Below, one piece after another: positions 1-4,716 of a stretch of 5,094 nucleotides of DNA. This DNA is from Spirochaetaceae bacterium (GTDB taxonomy: Bacteria; Spirochaetota; Spirochaetia; Treponematales; Breznakiellaceae), in NCBI GenBank assembly GCA_031278575.1, contig JAITKD010000041.1, positions 1-5,094 on the forward strand, in the 5' to 3' direction. Below the pieces are notes generated by a model. It saw only the letters and a list, made by a program, of their open reading frames with translations. It made no database searches and had not been told where the DNA came from. The translations under genes and the position numbers were made by a program. Every line of letters begins with the position of its first letter. The stretch's first letter is position 1.

Positions 1-138
1 CGGTGCTCCTTTAACCCCGCGGAAATTTTCAGTTTAGCCGCAAAAAGACAGGAACTTGTCCCGAAATTCCGGCTTTCTGTTCCGGCTCGAATAAAAACGG
101 TGATTTTCCAAAAGTCGAAATTTTGGGAGCGCCCTTTA

Positions 139-167
139 TTGAATGAAAAAATTAAAAGTATTATACT
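139..167 (+). promoter_or_regulatory. Predicted sigma70-type promoter of the TRAP/acyltransferase operon
   Basis: TTGAAT at 139-144 matches the -35 consensus in 5 of 6 positions. TATACT at 162-167 is a close -10 match, and the spacing is exactly 17 nt. The spacer is A/T rich, unlike the surrounding GC-rich genes. Transcription would begin near 174, giving a leader of about 120 nt before the ATG at 298. It is the best promoter-like match I found in the 297 nt before the operon. An overlapping TATTAT (159-164) would give a poorer 14-nt spacing. Confidence 0.6.
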
Positions 168-174
168 GTTCATA

Positions 175-192
175 GGGTTAGTCTCAAAACCC
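175..192 (+). other. Small hairpin at the predicted 5' end of the operon transcript
   Basis: GGGTT (175-179) can pair with AACCC (188-192) around an 8-nt loop. The predicted transcription start is near 174, so this stem would sit at the very 5' end of the mRNA, where stems often protect against decay. It is only 5 bp long and no U-tract follows, so it is not a terminator. No known riboswitch class is recognised. Confidence 0.3.
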
Positions 193-288
193 GGCGAGAT
201 TTAAAAACGGTCTTGGAAAAAACGGTTTATCTGTTGAGCCATTCCTAAAATTGAAGTTTTGAACCGGCTTCACGATAAATCGTAAAAC

Positions 289-297
289 GGGGGGGAA
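289..297 (+). promoter_or_regulatory. Unusual G7 ribosome-binding region before dctP
   Basis: A run of seven G (289-295) is followed by AA and then the ATG at 298. There is no normal AGGAGG. The G run must serve as the Shine-Dalgarno contact, with a very short 2-nt gap from its end, although pairing of its 5' part would give 4-6 nt. Gain or loss of a G by slippage would change this spacing directly. The acyltransferase further down has an ordinary AAGGAG six bases before its ATG. Confidence 0.5.
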
Positions 298-1320
298 ATG
301 AAACCTATCGGTCGTTGGTTAATTCTTTGTTTTGTTTTTTTAGGGGTCCTCTTTCCCGATCCGGCCTATGCCCAGCGGCGGAAGATCACCATTAAGCTGG
401 CGTCTTTGGTACCCGAAAACACCCCCTGGGGGAAGGCGTTGAACCGGATGGCCGCGGAATGGAAGTCCGTCACCAACGGCGAAGTGGAATTGGTGGTTTA
501 TCATAGCGGGGTGGCGGGAGTCGAGCGGGACGTACTCCGTAAACTCAAGGGGAACCAGATCCAGGCGGCGATTTTAAGCTCCTTCGGCCTGAATGCCATC
601 ACGCCGGATCACGAAATTATGACCCTGAGCTGCCCGTTTCTTATCAGAAATAACGAGGAACTGGATCTGGTCCTGAACAGCATCAAGCCGGATCTGGAAG
701 CGCGGATCAACCGGGAGGGATTTTTTACCCTGGCCTGGTCGAAAGCGGGCTGGGTCAGGTTTTTTTCCAAACAGCCGGTTTTTGTCCCCGCGGACCTCAA
801 ACGTCAAAAATTGGGGACCAGCGAACAGGAACCGGCCCTCATGGACGCCTTTAAAGCCATGGGGTACCAGATGGTCCCGGTGGCTATGAACCAAGCCCTG
901 GTCTACCTTAACGGCGGTATGATAGACGCGGTGTATCAAAGCCCGATTAACGTGGGGGGGCTCCAGATCTTCGGGGTGGCAAAAAACATGGCCTCCATTA
1001 ACATCGCCCCCTTTATGGGGGGTATCGTTATGAACCAGGCCGCATGGCGTTCCATTCCGGAGCAACATAAACCGGCGCTGCTGCGGATCGCCAAACGGCT
1101 GGAAACGGAATTGGATACCTCCATTCAACAGCTTGAGACAGACGCTATTGCCGCCATGAAAAATTACGGTCTTAAAATCAATGAAATCACCGCGGCCCAG
1201 GAACAGCTCTGGTACGATGACGTCAACCGGGTTATGGCTTCTTTGCTGGGAAATACCTTTAACCGGGAATTATACGAAAAAATCGAAGCCCTGCTGAGGA
1301 CTCATCGGAACGGGCGTTGA
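298..1320 (+). CDS. dctP: TRAP transporter periplasmic substrate-binding protein (DctP family), atypical ligand site
   Basis: This is the extracytoplasmic binding protein of a TRAP transporter, which captures a solute and hands it to the QM permease encoded next. At 340 aa it has the usual family length. Residues 1-25 are a signal peptide: basic MKPIGR, a hydrophobic core, and a signal peptidase I site after Ala-Tyr-Ala (25/26). Family landmarks are the N-terminal strand IKLASLVPENTPWGKAL (32-48), PADLKRQKL (164-172), GGMIDAVYQSP (206-216) and the C-terminal helices. The position of the nearly invariant carboxylate-binding arginine (consensus DLKGxKIR) reads KLG, with Gly173, and the following Glu and Asn positions of the consensus are also changed. 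Known TRAP proteins without this arginine, such as treponemal Tp0957/TatP, have a hydrophobic cleft, so a dicarboxylate or sialate ligand is unlikely. The true substrate is unknown. The ATG at 298 is chosen because it precedes the signal peptide. Confidence 0.93.
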   Translation: MKPIGRWLILCFVFLGVLFPDPAYAQRRKITIKLASLVPENTPWGKALNRMAAEWKSVTNGEVELVVYHSGVAGVERDVLRKLKGNQIQAAILSSFGLNAITPDHEIMTLSCPFLIRNNEELDLVLNSIKPDLEARINREGFFTLAWSKAGWVRFFSKQPVFVPADLKRQKLGTSEQEPALMDAFKAMGYQMVPVAMNQALVYLNGGMIDAVYQSPINVGGLQIFGVAKNMASINIAPFMGGIVMNQAAWRSIPEQHKPALLRIAKRLETELDTSIQQLETDAIAAMKNYGLKINEITAAQEQLWYDDVNRVMASLLGNTFNRELYEKIEALLRTHRNGR

Positions 1321-3185
1321 CGATGGGGAAAAAAAGTTCCTTTTTATGGGCCCTTGAGCAGGGGTTTTGTTATTTTTCCCTGGCCGGCCTCATCCTGTTG
1401 CCCGCGGCGGAAACCTTTCTCCGGGTGTTTTTTCATTCCCGCTTCCCCGCCTCCCCAGGGCTGATTATCCATCTCCTCCTCTGCCTGGGGCTGTTTTCGG
1501 GGATGAATACCACCAAAGCGGGGGATCACCTTTCCATCGGGCTTTTGCAGTTCAGTTCCAATGAAAAGCTCAAAAGGATATGTGCCGTCGCCTCCGGCCT
1601 TTTATCGGTCCTGGTGGTTACGATTTTTGCCTGGTGTTCGGTTTCCTTTGTCAAAATTTACCTTTCCCCCCCGCAGATCATCGGGTTTATCCCGGACCAG
1701 GTTTTTGCCCTGGTTATGCCCCTGGGTTACGCCGTGATGGCCTTCCGGTTTGCCCGGCTTACCCCCCTCCGGGGGAAAGCCCGGATCCTTGGGGTACTGG
1801 CCGTCCTTTTGGGAACGGCCTTTTCCCTGCCGGTGATTTTTAAATCCCTCTGGGGTTTTGACCTCCCGGAGCCGGCCTATCGGATAAACGACGGCTTTTT
1901 GGCCCTGGCCTTTTTCCTCAAAACCCCGGCGTTGATCCTCCTCATTCCGGCGGCTTTGGGGGGGACCCCCCTGTTTGTGGTTATCGGGGCCGCGGCCCTG
2001 ATCCTCATCAGGAGTTCCGGGGGGGAAATCGACGTGGTCTCCAATCAGATCTACACGGCCTTGACCGAAAACAGCTTTGTCGCCATCCCCCTCTTTACCC
2101 TGGCGGGCTTTTTTTTGTCCGAGAGTAAGGCCGGGGAACGGCTGATAGCAACCTTCCGGAACCTTTTCGGCTGGCTTCCCGGAGGAATCGTCATCGCCGC
2201 GGTGGGTATGTGCGCTTTTTTCACCTCCTTTACCGGCGCTTCGGGGGTTACCATCCTTGCCCTGGGGGGGATCCTCTACGCGGTGCTTTCGGAAAACGCC
2301 CCGTATCCGCCGAAATTTTCCATCGGCATCCTCACCGCGTCGGGCAGTATCGGCCTTCTTTTCCCCCCCAGCCTCCCCCTGATCCTGGTAGGGGCCGCCA
2401 CCAGGACCAACACGATCCACCTTTTCCTGGGGGGTATCATCCCCGGCCTTATTTTGGTTGGGGGGATGATCCTGGTGGGGATCGTTTTTTCGGTTAAAAC
2501 CAAAATTTCCCTGGAACCCTTTCGGATCAAAAACGCCGGGGCCGCCCTAAAAAAATCCTCCCTGGAGATCCTGCTGCCCTTTTTATTGGTGGCGGGGTAT
2601 TTTTCCGGAATCCTATCCCTGGTGGAGATCGGCTCCGCGGCGGTGATCTATGTTTTAGTGGTGGAGGTTTTTGTTTTTAAGGATATTAAGGTCTCGGAAA
2701 TAAAGCAGGTATTGACCAAGGCCGTCCCCATCATCGGGGGCATCCTCTCGATCCTCGCCTTGTCCCAGGCCCTCTCCTACTACATCGTCGACACCCAGGG
2801 ACCGGAACGGTTTGCCCGGTGGCTGCAAAGCGCCATTTCCTCAAAGTACCTCTTCCTTCTCATCCTCAACCTGTCCCTCCTCGTGGTCGGTTGTTTTATC
2901 GACATCTTTTCCGCCATCCTGATCGTGCTGCCCCTGATCTTCCCCCTGGGAACGGCCTACGGTATAGACCCGGTTCATTTGGGAATCATCTTTCTCATTA
3001 ATATGGAGGCGGGTTTCCTGACCCCGCCGGTGGGGATGAACCTTTTCCTGGCCAGTTACCGGTTCAGGAAACCCTATGTGGAAATTGCCCGGTATGTTTT
3101 CCCCTTCCTGTTCATCCAGTTGGCGGTGGTCCTTATCGTTACCTATATACCGGTTCTTTCAACCTACCTGACCAGACTGTATTGA
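1317..3185 (+). CDS. dctM: Fused TRAP transporter permease, DctQ-DctM (small plus large subunit)
   Basis: This inner-membrane, ion-gradient-driven permease forms the TRAP system with the preceding binding protein. At 622 aa it matches the fused QM type (as in SiaQM), not separate Q (~170 aa) and M (~425 aa) proteins. Residues 1-~150 form the four-helix DctQ part (helices near 14-36, 48-64, 88-112, 127-147). A linking helix lies near 157-175, and DctM runs from about 195 to the end. DctM landmarks are IPLFTLAGFFLSES (257-270), GWLPGGI (285-291), FTGASG (305-310), GSIGLLFPPSLPLILVGA (343-360), FLGGIIPG (370-377) and INMEAGFLTPPVGMNLF (561-577). The conserved Gly/Ser and TPPVG loops form the ion and substrate site in solved QM structures. 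The start at 1317 is TTG, overlapping the upstream stop as TTGA (translational coupling). An ATG two codons later (1323) is an equally good start. A weak GAGGA lies at 1296-1300. Confidence 0.94.
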   Translation: MTMGKKSSFLWALEQGFCYFSLAGLILLPAAETFLRVFFHSRFPASPGLIIHLLLCLGLFSGMNTTKAGDHLSIGLLQFSSNEKLKRICAVASGLLSVLVVTIFAWCSVSFVKIYLSPPQIIGFIPDQVFALVMPLGYAVMAFRFARLTPLRGKARILGVLAVLLGTAFSLPVIFKSLWGFDLPEPAYRINDGFLALAFFLKTPALILLIPAALGGTPLFVVIGAAALILIRSSGGEIDVVSNQIYTALTENSFVAIPLFTLAGFFLSESKAGERLIATFRNLFGWLPGGIVIAAVGMCAFFTSFTGASGVTILALGGILYAVLSENAPYPPKFSIGILTASGSIGLLFPPSLPLILVGAATRTNTIHLFLGGIIPGLILVGGMILVGIVFSVKTKISLEPFRIKNAGAALKKSSLEILLPFLLVAGYFSGILSLVEIGSAAVIYVLVVEVFVFKDIKVSEIKQVLTKAVPIIGGILSILALSQALSYYIVDTQGPERFARWLQSAISSKYLFLLILNLSLLVVGCFIDIFSAILIVLPLIFPLGTAYGIDPVHLGIIFLINMEAGFLTPPVGMNLFLASYRFRKPYVEIARYVFPFLFIQLAVVLIVTYIPVLSTYLTRLY

Positions 3186-3212
3186 GGATCCAAAAATCCA
3201 AAGGAGCTGCCG

Positions 3213-4028
3213 ATGAAACCAAACCCTGAGCAAGTCCCCTATGTTCCCGATCTCGATCTGGTTTATCCCGCCAATCCCGACGCTCACATGATCCTGGGGC
3301 GCCAAGAGGTGGATCTCGTCCTGGACGAACATTACCCCTTTTTGGATAAATCCCCGGCTTTCAGGATTCGCAGCGCCCTGATCTACCTGGGAATTTTTAC
3401 CCTGGTTTTTATCATCGCGCCCATCCGGTTCGGACTCAAAATTGAGGGGCGGGGGAAGCTGAAAAAACACCGGGCGCTGTTCCGCAACGGGGCCCTTACC
3501 GTATCGAACCACGTCCTGCGCTGGGACTTTTTATGTATCCTCCAGGCAATACGGTTCCGGCGTTTGTATTTTCCCGCTTGGAAAGAAAACATCTCCGGAC
3601 CGGACCGGAACCTCATCCGCCTGGTGGGGGGTATTCCGGTCCCCACGGACATCCACGGGATGAAATATTTTAACCGGGCCTTTGACGAACTTCACGAAAA
3701 GAAAAAATGGTTTCACGTATTCCCCGAAGGCAGTAATTGGCCCTACTACCAGCCGATCCGCCCCTTTAAGAAGGGTATGTTTACCATGGCCTATAAGTAC
3801 AATCTTCCGGTCATCCCCCTGGCCTTTTCCTACCGCCCGTCCCGGGGGCTCTACCGGATCTTCAAAAAAAACCACCCCCTCATCACCCTGCGGGTAGGGA
3901 CGCCGCTCCTCCCGGACCTTACCCTGCCCCGGAAAGAAGCGGTAAACCTCCTCCGGGAACAATGCCATAAAACCATCGTGGAACTTGCGGGTATCCGCAA
4001 CAACCCCTGGCCCTGTGAAGGGGATTAA
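3213..4028 (+). CDS. PlsC/LPLAT-family acyltransferase (1-acyl-glycerol-3-phosphate acyltransferase-like)
   Basis: This is a 271-aa membrane-associated acyltransferase that would move an acyl group from acyl-ACP or acyl-CoA to a lysophospholipid-type acceptor. The catalytic HX4D motif is NHVLRWD, with His100 and Asp105. Block III is FPEG (170-173), followed by RPFKKGMF (183-190), and block IV is VIPLAFSY (200-207). One hydrophobic helix (about 53-70) precedes the catalytic domain and would anchor it in the membrane. Two features differ from classical PlsC: block II reads GGIPVPTD (139-146) without the usual arginine, and FPEG continues as SNW, not TRS. The acceptor may therefore not be lysophosphatidate. 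AAGGAG (3201-3206) sits 6 nt before the ATG. The gene starts 27 nt after the permease stop, so it is very likely co-transcribed with the TRAP genes. Family membership is firm; the precise substrate is not known. Confidence 0.88.
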   Translation: MKPNPEQVPYVPDLDLVYPANPDAHMILGRQEVDLVLDEHYPFLDKSPAFRIRSALIYLGIFTLVFIIAPIRFGLKIEGRGKLKKHRALFRNGALTVSNHVLRWDFLCILQAIRFRRLYFPAWKENISGPDRNLIRLVGGIPVPTDIHGMKYFNRAFDELHEKKKWFHVFPEGSNWPYYQPIRPFKKGMFTMAYKYNLPVIPLAFSYRPSRGLYRIFKKNHPLITLRVGTPLLPDLTLPRKEAVNLLREQCHKTIVELAGIRNNPWPCEGD

Positions 4029-4051
4029 GGCCGGGCGCCGCCCCTGCCTTA
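4026..4051 (+). terminator. Candidate hairpin terminator or 3' stem overlapping the acyltransferase stop codon
   Basis: TAAGGC (4026-4031, containing the TAA stop) pairs with GCCTTA (4046-4051). Inside it GGGC (4033-4036) pairs with GCCC (4040-4043) around a GCC loop, with a small 1/2-nt internal bulge between the stems. The stem is strong and placed exactly at the end of the operon. No U-tract follows (next bases TCCGGG), so it may act as a Rho-assisted terminator or as a 3' stabilising stem and not as a classical intrinsic terminator. Confidence 0.45.
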
Positions 4052-4053
4052 TC

Positions 4054-4138
4054 CGGGACGCAATGAAACCGCTGGATTTGTTTCGGAATTCGGGCGCATC
4101 CGGCGCCTAAATCCACCGGTTTAATCGTGTCGGGACGC
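4054..4138. repeat. Bulged hairpin element flanked by 8-nt direct repeats (possible MITE-like or REP-like unit)
   Basis: AAACCGCTGGATTT (4066-4079) pairs with AAATCCACCGGTTT (4109-4122) at 13 of 14 positions, extended by a G-T wobble. Inside, GGCGC (4093-4097) pairs with GCGCC (4103-4107) around a 5-nt loop, leaving a 12-nt one-sided bulge (4081-4092). The octamer CGGGACGC occurs on both sides (4054-4061 and 4131-4138), like a target-site duplication. The distance from octamer to arm differs on the two sides (4 against 8 nt), so the ends are not neatly symmetrical. No transposase is nearby. Confidence 0.5.
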
Positions 4139-4190
4139 CGGAGGTACAAGGCTGAACGGCCGGATATTTGGAAATTCGGCGCCGCCGCCT

Positions 4191-4207
4191 ACGGGGTCAG
4201 ACCCCGT
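4191..4207. repeat. Perfect palindrome ACGGGGTC-A-GACCCCGT
   Basis: Two 8-nt arms are exact reverse complements around a single A. As RNA or single-stranded DNA this would fold as ACGGGG/CCCCGT with a TCAGA loop. From memory, GGGGTCAGACCCC-like motifs recur in bacterial genomes near REP/Y1-type transposase units. No such gene is present here, so a solitary palindromic remnant is the most I can say. A protein-binding site is an alternative. Confidence 0.5.
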
Positions 4208-4212
4208 GATGA

Positions 4213-4232
4213 TACCGCATGAAAACGCGGTA
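4213..4232. other. Hairpin TACCGC/GCGGTA
   Basis: TACCGC (4213-4218) pairs perfectly with GCGGTA (4227-4232) around an 8-nt A-rich loop, only 5 nt after the preceding palindrome. The two may be parts of one structured element. The following 70 nt contain several ACCG/GCCG words (ATACCG, TGCCG, AACCG, GACCG) that look like a decayed repeat. No U-tract follows on the + strand. Confidence 0.35.
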
Positions 4233-4392
4233 AACTGCCGAATACCGTAGTATATGCCGTTAAACCGTATAGAACCGATACCAATGACCGCATATCGAAA
4301 TACCAGACATCTTTCTTAACCACCCGAACGGAAAAACATCCGGACTGAGACGCACATCCACCGGTCTTCTTCCCACGGTCAACAAGGTAAGA

Positions 4393-4466
4393 AGGGGGAG
4401 CGCCACTGATGCCAAAGGATGTACCCGTTTTGCCCATGACGAGCCGTTTTTGACGCGGCTCCCCCT
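4393..4466. other. Stem pair enclosing a second hairpin
   Basis: AGGGGGAGC (4393-4401) is the exact reverse complement of GCTCCCCCT (4458-4466). A competing, tighter hairpin is GAGCCG (4441-4446) with CGGCTC (4456-4461) around a 9-nt T-rich loop. The two share bases 4458-4461, so only one can form at a time. On to about 4530 the DNA is very C-rich on the + strand, with further small stems (AGCC/GGCT at 4473-4486, GCGG/CCGC at 4494-4507). It may be a structured RNA or part of a multicopy element; neither is established. Confidence 0.35.
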
Positions 4467-4542
4467 CGCTCCAGCCTCCTCGGGCTCCGCCCTGCGGTGG
4501 CTTCCGCTACCCCCACTCCTTTTTTCACGGGCCTAATCCGTA

Positions 4543-4558
4543 ACCGGTTGACACCGGT
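4543..4558. other. Hairpin ACCGGT-TGAC-ACCGGT
   Basis: Two copies of the self-complementary hexamer ACCGGT (4543-4548 and 4553-4558) are separated by the tetraloop TGAC, giving a compact 6-bp stem. On the + strand it is followed by CTTCTTCCC, which is pyrimidine-rich but not a U-tract, so a terminator role is doubtful. Confidence 0.35.
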
Positions 4559-4716
4559 CTTCTTCCCGCTTCTCCGCGAACAGAAGCAGAATTCAGGGGT
4601 GAAATTCGGACTATCGTACTAAACATTCATGTCCGTCCGCCTCTGTTCGGGTGGTTCGTGGTTAAAAATTCCCCTGCGTTTGTCCGGTTATCAGTATCTT
4701 GAGTCTCTACAAGGCC

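Larger units (their letters stand above)
93..226 (+). repeat. Three copies of AAAAACGGT in the dctP leader region
   Basis: The 9-mer AAAAACGGT occurs at 93-101, 203-211 and 218-226. The first copy lies upstream of the predicted promoter and the other two, 15 nt apart, lie in the predicted 5' leader. A shorter relative (TAAAACGG) sits just before the start codon of the first gene. They could be binding sites for a regulator or RNA-binding protein, or simply A-rich chance repeats in a low-GC spacer. The sequence alone does not decide. Confidence 0.35.
4359..4567 (+). repeat. 16-nt direct repeat CACCGGTCTTCTTCCC
   Basis: Identical copies lie at 4359-4374 and 4552-4567, 193 nt apart in the same orientation. 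The second copy forms the 3' side of the ACCGGT hairpin at 4543-4558. An exact 16-mer repeat within 210 nt of non-coding DNA is unlikely by chance. It suggests either duplication or an inserted segment of about 193 nt (4359-4551) bounded by repeats. No known element is recognised. Confidence 0.55.
4319..4655. repeat. Inverted pair of ACCACCCGAAC words, related to TTAACCACGAA-type intergenic repeats
   Basis: ACCACCCGAAC at 4319-4329 has its exact reverse complement GTTCGGGTGGT at 4645-4655. Both copies are preceded, in their own orientation, by TTAAC: the right copy reads TTAACCACGAACCACCCGAAC on the - strand in two overlapping parts, and the left copy reads CTTAACCACCCGAAC. The left copy looks like a shortened version. 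Such TTAACCACGAA strings recur between genes in many bacteria, in my recollection. Here they bracket the repeat-rich segment 4319-4655. Confidence 0.4.
4029..4716. other. 688-nt intergenic region rich in palindromes and short repeats, no convincing gene
   Basis: This is the gap between the two convergent genes. No reading frame in it looks like a protein: the longest, on the - strand (4189-4437), resembles no recognised family, and no recognisable ribosome-binding site or neighbour supports it. What the region holds is structure: a bulged hairpin with flanking direct repeats (4054-4138), the palindrome ACGGGGTCAGACCCCGT (4191-4207), and further hairpins at 4213-4232, 4441-4461 and 4543-4558. 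There is also a 16-nt direct repeat and an 11-nt inverted pair. It reads like an accumulation of small non-autonomous elements between converging genes. Confidence 0.7.

Noticed and set aside
328..330. Cys11 of the binding protein as a lipoprotein cysteine
   Set aside because: It lies in the middle of the hydrophobic core, preceded by Leu-Ile-Leu and not by a small residue at -1. The Ala-Tyr-Ala signal peptidase I site at 23-25 explains the signal better.
574..1128. Open frame on the - strand (184 codons) opposite dctP
   Set aside because: The + strand encodes a complete TRAP binding protein. The antisense product has no recognisable domain and no ribosome-binding site.
1602..2420. Long open frame on the - strand (272 codons)
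   Set aside because: It lies antisense within the clearly real permease gene. Its product is a charge- and Gly/Lys/Asp-rich string without hydrophobic core or motifs, which is what the reverse strand of GC-rich membrane-protein codons gives.
3531..3968. Open frame on the - strand (145 codons) opposite the acyltransferase
   Set aside because: The + strand carries HX4D and FPEG in this interval. The antisense frame is a shadow.
4063..4110. 15-codon frame starting ATG AAA CCG after the operon
   Set aside because: It sits wholly in the bulged hairpin and lacks a ribosome-binding site. It is too short to support.
3919..4149. 76-codon frame on the - strand over the end of the acyltransferase
   Set aside because: It covers the tail of a real gene and the hairpins after it, and its composition is not protein-like.
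4189..4437. 82-codon frame on the - strand in the intergenic region
   Set aside because: It ends inside the GGGGTCAGACCCC palindrome, spans several repeats, and shows no domain, signal or ribosome-binding site that I recognise.
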